This document shows positions 18,503 through 27,647 of a DNA stretch of 64,000 nucleotides, in pieces. The number at the start of each line of letters is the position of its first letter. The first letter of the stretch is position 1. This DNA comes from Streptomyces longisporoflavus (GTDB lineage Bacteria; Actinomycetota; Actinomycetes; Streptomycetales; Streptomycetaceae): contig NZ_BMTR01000010.1 in NCBI RefSeq assembly GCF_014649775.1, positions 248,001 through 312,000 of the forward strand, in the 5' to 3' direction. The position numbers and the translations under genes are program-made. The notes under the pieces are model-generated. The model was not told the DNA's origin. It did not search any database and saw only the letters and a program-made list of their open reading frames with translations.

Positions 18503-20032
18503 ATGGCGGGGATCAACGGTGCGCGGTTGCCGTACGTGAAGGGGTTCGCGGAGTGGGCCTCGCAGGGGCCGACGGGGACAGCGGGGGCGGTGAGGACTGC
18601 GGGGTCGGTCGGGCAGGCCGGGTCAGCGGGGTCGGCGGGGTCTGTGGGGGCGGCGGATTCGGGAGCCGGCGGGGCTGCCGTATCGCCGAAGCGGGAGGGC
18701 AAGGCGCTGCGCTCGCGCGTCAGCCGCGCCTCGCACGAGCGGTTCGCCGAGGACGACGGCCGCCCCGGCCCGGTCGAGGCCGTGCAGGAGACCAACCGCA
18801 GCAGGCTGCCCGAGCTGGCTCCGATCCGCGTGGGCAGGATGGCCGCCTCCCCCTTCGCCTTCCTGCGCGGAGCCGCCGGCCTCATGGCGTACGACCTCGC
18901 GCGCACCCCCGTCACGGGGATAGGCGCCCAGATATGCGGTGACGCGCACGCGGCGAACTTCGGCCTGTACGGGGACGCGCGGGGCGGACTCGTCATGGAT
19001 CTGAACGACTTCGACGAGACGGTGCACGGGCCCTGGGAGTGGGACGTCAAGCGGCTCGCGGCCTCCCTCGTGCTCGCGGGGCGGGAGGCGGGAGCGAGCG
19101 AGGACGTCTGCAGGGAAGCGGCGTTCGACGCGGTGGGGGCCTACCGCCGCACGATGCGGCTGCTCGCGAAGCTGCCCGCGCTCGACGCCTGGAACGCCAT
19201 CGCGGACGAGGAGTTGGTCTCGCACACGGACGCGCGGGATCTGCTCGGCACCCTGGAGAGCGTCTCCGAGAAGGCCCGGCACAACACGAGCGCCCGGTTC
19301 GCCGCCAAGTCGACCGAGCGCGTCGAGGACGAGGACGGCGGCGCGGTGCGGCGGCGCTTCGTCGACGCGCCGCCGGTGCTGCGGCGGATACCGGACGAGG
19401 AGGCTGCCGGGGTCGCCGGCGCGCTCGAGGAGTACGTGGGCACGCTGTCCGAGGACCGGCTGCCGCTGATCGCGCGGTACGCGATCCAGGACGTGGCGTT
19501 TCGCGTCGTGGGCACGGGCAGCGTGGGTCTGCGGTCCTATGTCGTACTGCTGCTCGACCACCGGGGCGAGCCGCTGGTGCTCCAGGTCAAGGAGGCGCGA
19601 CCCTCCGTACTGCTCCCGCATCTGCCCGGGGTGGGCTTCGAGGTGCCGGACGTCGCGCATGAGGGACACCGCGTCGTCCTCGGTCAGAAGCGGATGCAGG
19701 TAGTCAGCGACTTCCTCCTTGGGTGGACGACGGTGGCCGGACGGGCTTTCCAGGTACGGCAGTTCAGGAACCGCAAGGGCAGCGTGGACCCGGCCGCCCT
19801 TGCCGCCGACCAGATCGACGACTACGGCCGGATGACCGGCGCTCTGCTGGCCCGCGCGCACGCGCACAGCGCCGATCCGCGGCTGATCGCGGGGTACGTC
19901 GGGAAGAACGACGAGCTGGACACGGCGATAGCGGCGTTCGCGGTGACGTACGCGGACCGGACGGAGGCGGACCACGAGGAACTGGTGCGCGCGGTCAAGG
20001 AGGGGCGGGTGGGGGCGGAGGTGGGGGTGTAG
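18503..20032 (+). CDS. DUF2252 domain-containing protein
   Basis: A 509-aa protein. Residues about 18-60 are a low-complexity Gly/Ala/Ser stretch written in GGGTCNGCGG-like DNA. The DUF2252 domain follows, with kinase-fold-like motifs: MAYDLARTPVTGIGAQICGD, the GDAHAANFG loop, VMDLNDFDETVHGPWEWDVK and a later LVLQVKEARPS. The HAANFG and DFD motifs resemble aminoglycoside-phosphotransferase-like catalytic loops, but the substrate is unknown. The start is uncertain within the low-complexity part. It appears to be transcribed alone. Confidence 0.88.
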   Translation: MAGINGARLPYVKGFAEWASQGPTGTAGAVRTAGSVGQAGSAGSAGSVGAADSGAGGAAVSPKREGKALRSRVSRASHERFAEDDGRPGPVEAVQETNRSRLPELAPIRVGRMAASPFAFLRGAAGLMAYDLARTPVTGIGAQICGDAHAANFGLYGDARGGLVMDLNDFDETVHGPWEWDVKRLAASLVLAGREAGASEDVCREAAFDAVGAYRRTMRLLAKLPALDAWNAIADEELVSHTDARDLLGTLESVSEKARHNTSARFAAKSTERVEDEDGGAVRRRFVDAPPVLRRIPDEEAAGVAGALEEYVGTLSEDRLPLIARYAIQDVAFRVVGTGSVGLRSYVVLLLDHRGEPLVLQVKEARPSVLLPHLPGVGFEVPDVAHEGHRVVLGQKRMQVVSDFLLGWTTVAGRAFQVRQFRNRKGSVDPAALAADQIDDYGRMTGALLARAHAHSADPRLIAGYVGKNDELDTAIAAFAVTYADRTEADHEELVRAVKEGRVGAEVGV

Positions 20033-20055
20033 GGGGGAGGGAGGGGGAGCTGGAG

Positions 20056-20109
20056 CTGTGGGGGCTGTGGGGGCTGTGGGGGCTGTGGGAGCTGTGGGGG
20101 CCGTGGGTG
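20056..20109 (+). repeat. 9-bp tandem repeat, six copies
   Basis: CTGTGGGGG repeated in tandem (three perfect units, one CTGTGGGAG, one perfect, one decayed), in a G-rich tract immediately after the DUF2252 stop. The surrounding 20033-20200 is strongly G-biased on the plus strand. Confidence 0.9.
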
Positions 20110-20262
20110 TGGTCGCGGTGGGGATGGCTTGGGGTTGGGGCTCTCTGCCGGCGGTGGGGGTGGTTTGAGGTTGGGGCTTGGCCGGCGTCGGGAAATGGCA
20201 GGAGGACGGAGCTCTGCTGGCGGGCGGCGATGGCATGAGGTCGGGGCCGTGTCGCGGTGGCC

Positions 20263-20277
20263 TACGCTGGACGGGTG
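20263..20277 (+). promoter_or_regulatory. Predicted leaderless promoter of the J-domain gene
   Basis: TACGCT (-10 type, TANNNT) at 20263-20268 followed after 6 nt by GTG at 20275. There is no RBS, so transcription probably starts at or next to the start codon. Confidence 0.6.
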
Positions 20278-21153
20278 ACGACCCCGGAAGCCGAGCCGAC
20301 GCAGCCCCAGACGCCTGATCCTGATCCCGTGACCGCTGGTCGCGAAGCTACTGACGGGGCGGCGGGGCAGAGCGGTGCCGCGCGGCCCGAGGACCGGCTC
20401 GAGAAGGCGGTCCGGGCGGCCGAGCAGGCGCTGATCGAGTACGAGATCGCCGTCGAGACGTTCCGGGTCGAGGTGGAGAACTTCTCCCGGCTCCATCACC
20501 AGAAGCTCGGCCCGATGTACGCGCGCCTCGACGAACTGGACGCGGAGATCGCCGAGGCCCTCGCGGCCCGCAGCGGCGACCCGGAGGACCGGCGCAAGGC
20601 GGACGAGGCGCGGGCGCGGGTCATGCCGATGCCGGGTGTCGAGGAGCTGTTCCACGGCTGGATGAACGGCGACGGGCTCTATCCGGAGGCGGCCGCGATG
20701 CTGACGGATCAGTCCGTACGGCCGCCGCAGCGGGTGCGGCCCAGCGACGAAGCCCGCAAGCTCTACCGCGAGCTCGTCCGCAAGTCGCACCCCGACCTGG
20801 CCCAGGACGACAAGGAGCGCAGCCGCAGGGACGAATTCATCACGCGGGTGAACGCCGCCTACGCCCGTGGTGACGAGGCCGTGCTCCGGGAGCTGTCCGA
20901 GGAGTGGGCCGCCGGGCCCGTGACCGAGCAGCAGTGGCCGAGCAAGAGCGAAGAGCTCTACGCCCGCCTGGAGTGGCTCTCCCAGCGCAAGGAGCTCCTG
21001 ACCGTGGTCGCCCGGGAGCTGGAGGAAGGGGCGATCGGCGCGATGCTGCGGATGGCGCCGGACGATCCGGACCAGCTCCTGGACGAGATCGCCGAGCAGC
21101 TGCTCGCGCAGGTCACCGAGCGCGAGGCCGAGCTCGCGCGGCTGACCTCGTAG
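20275..21153 (+). CDS. J-domain (DnaJ-like) protein
   Basis: A 292-aa acidic, highly helical cytoplasmic protein. The middle (about residues 155-195) is a J-domain-like segment: ARKLYRELVRKSHPDL, with the HPD motif needed to stimulate Hsp70 ATPase, then DEFITRVNAAYARGDE. The N-terminal 40 residues are disordered, and the two flanking helical regions look coiled coil (EQALIEYEIAVETFRVEVEN). I prefer GTG 20275 over GTG 20257 because a -10-like TACGCT precedes it. It may be a specialised co-chaperone; the partner is unknown. Confidence 0.85.
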   Translation: MTTPEAEPTQPQTPDPDPVTAGREATDGAAGQSGAARPEDRLEKAVRAAEQALIEYEIAVETFRVEVENFSRLHHQKLGPMYARLDELDAEIAEALAARSGDPEDRRKADEARARVMPMPGVEELFHGWMNGDGLYPEAAAMLTDQSVRPPQRVRPSDEARKLYRELVRKSHPDLAQDDKERSRRDEFITRVNAAYARGDEAVLRELSEEWAAGPVTEQQWPSKSEELYARLEWLSQRKELLTVVARELEEGAIGAMLRMAPDDPDQLLDEIAEQLLAQVTEREAELARLTS

Positions 21154-21174
21154 TTGATCTCTCGGGCCGTCGGG

Positions 21175-21189
21175 TAGCGTCGGGGCATG
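21175..21189 (+). promoter_or_regulatory. Predicted leaderless promoter of the rhodanese gene
   Basis: TAGCGT at 21175-21180 followed after 6 nt by ATG at 21187; TTGATC at 21154-21159 could be a short-spaced -35. Confidence 0.58.
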
Positions 21190-21534
21190 GCTTTCGGATC
21201 CCAGGTGCCCACGGTCGGTGTCGACGACCTCGCAAGCGGCGACTTTCTCCTCGACGTCCGTGAGGACGAGGAATGGCAGGCGGGCCACGCCGCAGGTGCG
21301 TTGCACATCCCGATGAGCGAGTTCGTCGCGCGTTTCGGTGAGCTGACCGAAGCCGCCCCGCAGGACGGCAAGGTCAATGTCATCTGCCGGGTCGGCGGGC
21401 GTTCGGCGCAGGTCACCATGTATCTCGTACAGCAGGGGATCGACGCGGTGAACGTCGACGGCGGCATGCAGAGCTGGGAGGCGGCGGGCCGTCCCGTCGT
21501 CGACGACAAGGGCCAGCCGGGCACTGTGGTCTAG
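21187..21534 (+). CDS. Rhodanese-like domain protein
   Basis: A 115-aa single-domain rhodanese. Visible features are LLDVREDEEWQAGHAAGALH, IPMSEFVARF and the active-site loop VICRVGGRSAQ, whose Cys is the persulfide-carrying residue. Single-domain rhodaneses shuttle sulfane sulfur; the acceptor here is unknown. It is 33 bp after the J-domain gene but probably has its own promoter. Confidence 0.93.
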   Translation: MAFGSQVPTVGVDDLASGDFLLDVREDEEWQAGHAAGALHIPMSEFVARFGELTEAAPQDGKVNVICRVGGRSAQVTMYLVQQGIDAVNVDGGMQSWEAAGRPVVDDKGQPGTVV

Positions 21535-21636
21535 TCCCGTTAGTCCCGTCGGAGTCGTCAGGGTTGTCAGGGCTTGGGGCTGATCGTTCTTGGCGGTGCC
21601 TCGGCCTCTGCGGTCTCCCCAGCCTCTGTGGTCTCC

Positions 21637-22770
21637 TCAGCCGAGTGGGTGGGCGGCGAGCAGGTCGCCGAGGGTCGCTTCGTGGGCCGCTGCCGGGCCG
21701 AGGGACAGCTCGAGATGCTTGGCCCACGCGTGATAGCGGTGCAGGGGATAGTCGGTGTCGGAGCCGAAGCCGCCGTGCAGGTGCTGGGCGGTCTGCACGA
21801 CCCTGCGTACGCCGTCCGACGCCCAGATCTTGGCGACGGCCACATCTCCCGTGGCGGGCAGCGCGCCGCTCGCACCGGTACTGATGCGCCAGGCGGCCTG
21901 CCAGAGGGTGACCTCCATCGCGCGCAGGTCGATGTAGCGGTCGGCCGCCTGCACCGCCACGGCCTGGAAAGTGGCGACCGGGAAGCCGAACTGCTCACGT
22001 TTTCCGGTGTATTCGCTGGTCATGCTCAGTACCGCCTCGCCGAGGCCGAGCGCGAGGGCGCAGGTCCCGGTGGTGAGCAGATCGCGCAGCCACTCCCAAG
22101 CGCCGTCGGCGTCGATGACGTCGGAGCCGCCGATCCGTACGGAACTCAGGCTGAGCTCGCCGAGTCGCTCACCGCTCGTGGACACCTGATCGGCGATGCC
22201 AAGGCCCTCGTACACGCGGGGGACCAGGGCGAGGATGGACCGACCCGCGGACGTGTGGGCGGGTACGACGATGTGGTCGGCGTTCTGCGCCCAGGGGACT
22301 GCGGTCTGCGTGCCGTCGAGCAGCCAGCCGTCGCCGTCCTGCCGTGCGGTGACGGCTAGTTCGGCGGGGTCGTGTCCGCTGCGTCCGTTCGCCGCGACGG
22401 TCAGGACGAGCTCTCCGCGGGCGGCCTTCGGCAGGATCCGCTGCTGCAATTCCGGGCTGCCGTACGTCTGCACGGCATACGCGGCCGCGCTGCTCTCCAG
22501 GAGCGGGACGCGGGCGAGCTTCCTCGCCGACTCGCGCAGGACCAGGCAGAGCGCGATGGCGTCCAGGTCCGCGCCGCCGTACTCGGGGTCGAGAAGCAGG
22601 CTCAGCAGGTCGGCTCCGGCCAGCTTGGCCCACAGCGCGCGGTCGAAGTCCTCGGCGACGGCGCCCGGTACGAGGGCGGGGCTCGGCACTGCGTCGGGGG
22701 CGACGGAGGCGAAGAGCGCCTTCGCCGCCTCGACGGCCGCCTGCTGTTCCTCGGTGAAGGTGAAGTCCAC
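21637..22770 (-). CDS. Acyl-CoA dehydrogenase (FadE-like)
   Basis: A 377-aa FAD-dependent acyl-CoA dehydrogenase-fold protein. The GTG at 22770 follows GGGAGGACGAG. The N-terminal helical domain has FTFTEEQQAAVEAAKALFAS, a middle beta domain follows, and the C-terminal helical domain has QFGFPVATFQAVAVQAADRY and AQHLHGGFGSDTDYPLHRYH. The usual catalytic Glu is not obvious, which recalls one subunit of the heteromeric ChsE-type dehydrogenases of actinobacterial steroid side-chain degradation. A KstR-like operator lies 78 bp upstream. No partner subunit is adjacent. Confidence 0.85.
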   Translation of the reverse strand: MDFTFTEEQQAAVEAAKALFASVAPDAVPSPALVPGAVAEDFDRALWAKLAGADLLSLLLDPEYGGADLDAIALCLVLRESARKLARVPLLESSAAAYAVQTYGSPELQQRILPKAARGELVLTVAANGRSGHDPAELAVTARQDGDGWLLDGTQTAVPWAQNADHIVVPAHTSAGRSILALVPRVYEGLGIADQVSTSGERLGELSLSSVRIGGSDVIDADGAWEWLRDLLTTGTCALALGLGEAVLSMTSEYTGKREQFGFPVATFQAVAVQAADRYIDLRAMEVTLWQAAWRISTGASGALPATGDVAVAKIWASDGVRRVVQTAQHLHGGFGSDTDYPLHRYHAWAKHLELSLGPAAAHEATLGDLLAAHPLG

Positions 22771-22847
22771 TGCTCGTCCTCCCGTGCACCCGGCCCGACG
22801 TGTTGTCCCTGTCCCTGTCCGCCGCAGTTTCTGACGGGCCGTCAAGA

Positions 22848-22861
22848 TAGAACAGGTTCTA
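22848..22861. promoter_or_regulatory. KstR-like palindromic operator
   Basis: TAGAACAGGTTCTA is a 14-bp palindrome except at its two central bases and fits the KstR motif TnnAACnnGTTnnA exactly. It is 78-91 bp upstream of the acyl-CoA dehydrogenase start codon. The cognate TetR regulator is not in the window. Confidence 0.7.
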
Positions 22862-22938
22862 CGGGAAGGGAACAGTGACTGGGCGGTGAACAGCGGCGGG
22901 CGGAGAACAGCGGCGGGGTGGGCGGGCCGGCCCTCGTC

Positions 22939-24015
22939 TCAGCGGTCGAAGTCCAGCTCCACTGTGGCCGTGGCCGGATGGGACTGGCACGCGAGCACGT
23001 ACCCCGCCTCCGTCTCCTCCGGCTCCAGCGCGAAGTTGCGGTTCATCCGCACCTCGCCGGAGACCCGGAAAGCCCGGCAGGTCCCGCACACACCGCCCTT
23101 GCAGGCGTACGGCGCGTCCGCGCGGTTGCGCAGCACGGTGTCGAGGAGGGACTCCCCGTCCCGCACCGGCCAGGTGCCGGAGCGGCCGTCGAGCGTGGCC
23201 GTCACGGTGCTGTTCGCGGGGGCGGGCGACGCGGTGACGGGTGTCGGCGACGCGAGGCCGTCGTCTATGTGGAAGATCTCCTCGTGGACCCGCTCGCGGG
23301 GTACGCCCAGGCGCCGCAGAGCCTTCTCCGCGCCCTGCACCAGACCGAAGGGGCCGCACAGGAACCAGCCCGCCACCTCGTCGACGGGCAGCAGCGCCGG
23401 CAGCAGCCGGCCGAGCCGCTCCTCGTCGAGCCGTCCGGAGTCGAGCCCCGACTGCTGTTCCTCACGGGAGAGCACCGTGACCAGCTGGAACCGCTCGGGC
23501 CAGCGGTCCTTGAGGTCGGCGACCTCCTCCAGGAACATCGTCGACGCTGCGGTGCGGTCGCTCCGGACGAGGCAGAACGTGGCGCTCGGGTCGCGCTCCA
23601 GGAGCGTCGTCACTATGGAGAGCACCGGCGTGATCCCACTGCCTCCGACCACCGCCGCATAGCGTCCGGGTGCCGGTTCGAGCGTGAAGCGCCCGGCCGG
23701 GGTCATCACCTCGAGCTCGTCACCGACGGCGACCTCCTTCAGGGCGTACGTCGAGAAGGCACCCCCCTCGACGAAGCGCACGCCGACCCGCAGCGTCGCC
23801 GGCTCCGAAGGGCGCTCGGGGTGGGGCGCGGGCGCGCAGATCGAGTACGTACGCCGGATCTCGGTGCCGTCGACGAAGCGGCGCACGGCGAGGTGCTGCC
23901 CCGGTGCGTACCGGAACTCCTCGCGCAGGGCCGGCGGCACCTCGAAGGTCAGCGTCACGGAGTCGTCGGTGAGCTGCTCGACGGCCGCTACCCGCAGCTG
24001 GTGGAAGCGGGCCAT
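22939..24015 (-). CDS. paaE: Phenylacetyl-CoA epoxidase reductase PaaE
   Basis: A 358-aa reductase that passes NAD(P)H electrons to the PaaA di-iron centre. Ferredoxin-reductase domain: RRTYSICAP (flavin), VVGGSGITPVLSI (NAD(P)H) and FLCGPFGLV. The C-terminal plant-type [2Fe-2S] ferredoxin has ligands in YACKGGVCGTCRAF and the distal LACQS. The ATG at 24015 shares one base with the paaD stop; AAGGAG precedes it. Last gene of paaABCDE. Confidence 0.95.
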   Translation of the reverse strand: MARFHQLRVAAVEQLTDDSVTLTFEVPPALREEFRYAPGQHLAVRRFVDGTEIRRTYSICAPAPHPERPSEPATLRVGVRFVEGGAFSTYALKEVAVGDELEVMTPAGRFTLEPAPGRYAAVVGGSGITPVLSIVTTLLERDPSATFCLVRSDRTAASTMFLEEVADLKDRWPERFQLVTVLSREEQQSGLDSGRLDEERLGRLLPALLPVDEVAGWFLCGPFGLVQGAEKALRRLGVPRERVHEEIFHIDDGLASPTPVTASPAPANSTVTATLDGRSGTWPVRDGESLLDTVLRNRADAPYACKGGVCGTCRAFRVSGEVRMNRNFALEPEETEAGYVLACQSHPATATVELDFDR

Positions 24016-24521
24016 CACAACTCCTTGAAGTGGTCGAACGGTTCACGGCAGGAGACGCACCGGCGCAGGGCCTTGCAGGCCGTCGAGGAGAAGCGGCTGA
24101 GCAGTTCGGTGTCGGTCGAGCCGCAGTGCGGGCAGCGGACCGAGAGGGTCAGCGGTATCGGTCCGCCGGTGCCGGGGCCGTCGACGCTGTGCGGGCGCGG
24201 AGGTGCGATGCCGAACTCCGCCAGCTTGCGCCGGCCCTCGGCGCTGATGTCGTCCGTCGACCAGGCGGGGGAGAGCACGGTGCGCACGGAGACCTCCGCC
24301 ATGCCACGCTCGCGCAGCACCTGCTCGATGTCGGCGGTCATGGTCTCTATGGCCGGACAGCCGGTGTAGGTGGGGGTCAGCTCGACGTCGACCTTGCCGA
24401 TGCCGCGGACCCGGAGCCCGCGCAGGACCCCGAGCTCGGCGAGCGTGATGACCGGCAGCTCCGGGTCGGGCACGGAACCGGCGAGGGCAAGGAGCTCCTC
24501 CTCGAGCGCGGTGGTCACCAT
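24015..24521 (-). CDS. paaD: Phenylacetate degradation protein PaaD (Fe-S assembly type)
   Basis: A 168-aa protein with an N-terminal DUF59/MIP18-like domain (VPDPELPVITLAELGVLR, TPTYTGCPAIETM) and a C-terminal Cys-rich zinc ribbon (RCPHCGST, then CKALRRCVSCREPFDHFKEL). PaaD is thought to mature the metal centres of the epoxidase. It overlaps paaC by 7 bp. Confidence 0.94.
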   Translation of the reverse strand: MVTTALEEELLALAGSVPDPELPVITLAELGVLRGLRVRGIGKVDVELTPTYTGCPAIETMTADIEQVLRERGMAEVSVRTVLSPAWSTDDISAEGRRKLAEFGIAPPRPHSVDGPGTGGPIPLTLSVRCPHCGSTDTELLSRFSSTACKALRRCVSCREPFDHFKEL

Positions 24522-25273
24522 GACGCCCCCGGATGGCTGCGGTGCAGATGCTGCATCTCCGCGAGCATCCGCCCGAAGGACTCGGTGTGCAGGCCCTGGC
24601 GGCCCGCGCCCGCGGCCCAGGCCCCTTCCTGCGGGCCGGTGGGCACGGTCAGGGTCGCCTTCTCGATGACGGCGGACACCGAGGCCGTCCAGCTCTCGCG
24701 CAGCGCCGGCCAGACGACGCCCCCGGTGCCGTCCGCGCCGTCGAGGCCCCCCACCGGCTGGAACATCTCTCCGGTGAATCGCCAGAGCGCGTCGAGCCCG
24801 CGCTGCATGCGCTCGTGGCTCTCCGCGGTCCCGTCACCGAGCCGCAGCGTCCACTGCTCCGCGTGATCCTGGTGGTAGGCGACTTCCTTGACCGCCTTCG
24901 CCGCCAGCGGGGCGAACGTGCCGTCGCCGCTCGCCAGCTGCCCGTACAACAGGTTCTGGTAGGTGGAGAAGTAGAGCTGGCGGGCGATGGTGCGGGCGAA
25001 GTCGCCGTTCGGCTGCTCGACCAGCTGGAGGTTGCGGAAGGCGCGCTCCTCGCGGAGGTAGGCCAGCTCGTCCTCGTCCCCGGCCAGGGAGAGCAGGACG
25101 CGTGCCTGGCCGAGCAGGTCGAGGGCGATGTTCGCGAGGGCGACCTCTTCCTCGAGGACGGGCGCGTGGCCCGCCCACTCCCCCAGCCGGTGCGAGAGCA
25201 CCAGTGCGTCATCGCCCAGGGCGAGGGCGGTGGCTGTGGCTGTCGGGGCCGTCGGGGTCAGTGGCGTGCTCAC
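24515..25273 (-). CDS. paaC: Phenylacetyl-CoA epoxidase structural subunit PaaC
   Basis: A 252-aa ferritin-like helical subunit that scaffolds PaaA. Recognisable segments include LGDDALVLSHRLGEWAGHAP, LEEEVALANIALDLLGQARV and VKEVAYHQDHAEQWTLRLGD. I chose GTG 25273, overlapping the paaB stop by 4 bp, because the upstream frame runs through paaB. An Ala/Thr-rich N-terminus of about 20 residues precedes the fold. Confidence 0.94.
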   Translation of the reverse strand: MSTPLTPTAPTATATALALGDDALVLSHRLGEWAGHAPVLEEEVALANIALDLLGQARVLLSLAGDEDELAYLREERAFRNLQLVEQPNGDFARTIARQLYFSTYQNLLYGQLASGDGTFAPLAAKAVKEVAYHQDHAEQWTLRLGDGTAESHERMQRGLDALWRFTGEMFQPVGGLDGADGTGGVVWPALRESWTASVSAVIEKATLTVPTGPQEGAWAAGAGRQGLHTESFGRMLAEMQHLHRSHPGASW

Positions 25274-25556
25274 AGGTGCTTCACCCCCTCCGGGATGTCG
25301 TAGAACGTCGGGTGGCGGTAGGGCTTGTCGCCCGCCGGTTCGAAGAAGGAGTCCTTCTCGTCCGGCGAGGAGGCGGTGATCTGCGCGGACGGCACGACCC
25401 AGATCGAGACGCCCTCGCTCCGGCGGGTGTACAGATCGCGGGCGTTGCGCAGGGCCATCTCCGCGTCCGGGGCGTGCAGGCTGCCTGCGTGGGTGTGGGA
25501 GAGCCCGCGGCGGGAGCGCACGAACACCTCCCACAGCGGCCACTCGGTCGAGCTGC

Positions 25557-25560
<4 letters not shown>
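25270..25560 (-). CDS. paaB: Phenylacetyl-CoA epoxidase subunit PaaB
   Basis: A 96-aa small subunit: EWPLWEVFVRSRRGLSHTHA, then LHAPDAEMALRNARDLYTRR and SIWVVPSAQI, the standard PaaB sequence pattern. It bridges PaaA-PaaC heterodimers. The ATG at 25560 overlaps the paaA stop (ATGA). Confidence 0.95.
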
Positions 25561-26555
<995 letters not shown>

Positions 26556-26587
26556 CGCGGTCCCCCTCGACCTTTAGCTAGCTACCG

Positions 26588-26601
26588 ACCGATCGTTCGG
26601 T
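26588..26601. promoter_or_regulatory. PaaR-type operator upstream of paaA
   Basis: ACCGATCGTTCGGT on the plus strand, ACCGAACGATCGGT on the minus strand, fits the PaaR core ACCGnnCGnnCGGT. It is embedded in the imperfect 18-bp palindrome ACCGACCGATCGTTCGGT at 26584-26601. The same 14-mer occurs at 31495-31508 and, with one change, at 34361-34374. Confidence 0.8.
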
Positions 26602-26646
26602 TCGTCGAGTTCAATGGTGCGGCTCGGCGCCATAGGGTGTCAACCC

Positions 26647-26655
26647 TGTGGATAA
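26647..26655 (-). promoter_or_regulatory. DnaA box between paaA and the DUF5819 gene
   Basis: TGTGGATAA, the reverse of TTATCCACA: a perfect box in the 225-bp divergent intergenic region. Confidence 0.68.
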
Positions 26656-26780
26656 CTTCACGGACGCTGTGCCTGGCGCGCAGGCATGAGTACCGTTCCG
26701 GTGCGAAGCGGGCGGCAGAGGCTCCTGTGACGGGTCGGCCGACGGGCGCATCACCGTGCGGGAACGGGAATCGGGGCGGA

Positions 26781-27647
26781 ATGGACGCGAACGACAACAA
26801 CGCCAACGAGTCGCCGCCCCCATCCTCCGGCGCCGCGTCCCCGACGCCCTCGGGCGTCGTGCCCCCTCCCTCACCGATTGGGGCCGTGTCCGCGCCCTCC
26901 GACGCCATCCCCGGAGCTGTTCCCGGCACCCCGCCGGCCACCACCGGCGTCCCGGCCGCGCCCGCGTCCCCGCCCCGCGGCGGCATCGCCGCCCTCTCCC
27001 CGCGCTGTCAGGTGGCGGGCGTGCTCGCGCTGGTGCTCATCGCCGTCACGGCCTGTGTCCACGTCGGGATGCTCTTCCTCCACGTCGCCCCCTCGAACAC
27101 CGTGACCAAGCAGCACGGACAGGCCATCGACGACTGGGTCTATCCCGAGTTCGAGCAGAACTGGAAGCTCTTCGCGCCCAATCCGATGCAGCAGAACATC
27201 GCGGTGCAGGCCCGCGCCCAGATCCGTACCGCCGGCGGTACCAACCGGACCACCGGCTGGTACGACCTCTCCGCGCTCGACGGCGCCGCCATCGACGGCA
27301 ATCTGCTGCCCAGCCACACGCAGCAGAACGAACTGCGCAGGGCCTGGGACTTCTACGTCGGCGCGCACGACTCGCAGAATCGTCCCCGCGGCCTGCGCGG
27401 ACAGCTCTCGGAGAACTACATCCGGCGCATCGTGGTGATGCGCGTCGAGCGCGAGGAAGCAGTGGGCCCCGGAGCGACCATCGAACGCGTCCAGGTCCGC
27501 TCCAGGACCACGAACGTGCCGCCCCCGGAGTGGAGCGACGAGAAAGTCAGCAGCAAACCGGTGTTCCGCCAGCTGCCGTGGTGGTCCGTGACGCCCGAGG
27601 ACATGCCCCCGGGCAAGGCTTCGAAGCCCGAGGGGGATGCTCGATGA
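26781..27647 (+). CDS. DUF5819 family membrane-anchored protein
   Basis: A 288-aa protein. Residues 1 to about 75 are a Pro/Ser/Gly-rich disordered cytoplasmic region, followed by one TM helix (VAGVLALVLIAVTACVHVGM). The extracytoplasmic domain has HGQAIDDWVYPEFEQNWKLF, APNPMQQNIAVQARAQIRTA and GWYDLSALDGAAIDGN, matching DUF5819. I chose the ATG at 26781 as the start of the domain-bearing frame. Its stop overlaps the next gene (ATGA), so it is coupled to the HTTM protein. Function is not established; the pairing suggests a two-protein membrane complex. Confidence 0.85.
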   Translation: MDANDNNANESPPPSSGAASPTPSGVVPPPSPIGAVSAPSDAIPGAVPGTPPATTGVPAAPASPPRGGIAALSPRCQVAGVLALVLIAVTACVHVGMLFLHVAPSNTVTKQHGQAIDDWVYPEFEQNWKLFAPNPMQQNIAVQARAQIRTAGGTNRTTGWYDLSALDGAAIDGNLLPSHTQQNELRRAWDFYVGAHDSQNRPRGLRGQLSENYIRRIVVMRVEREEAVGPGATIERVQVRSRTTNVPPPEWSDEKVSSKPVFRQLPWWSVTPEDMPPGKASKPEGDAR

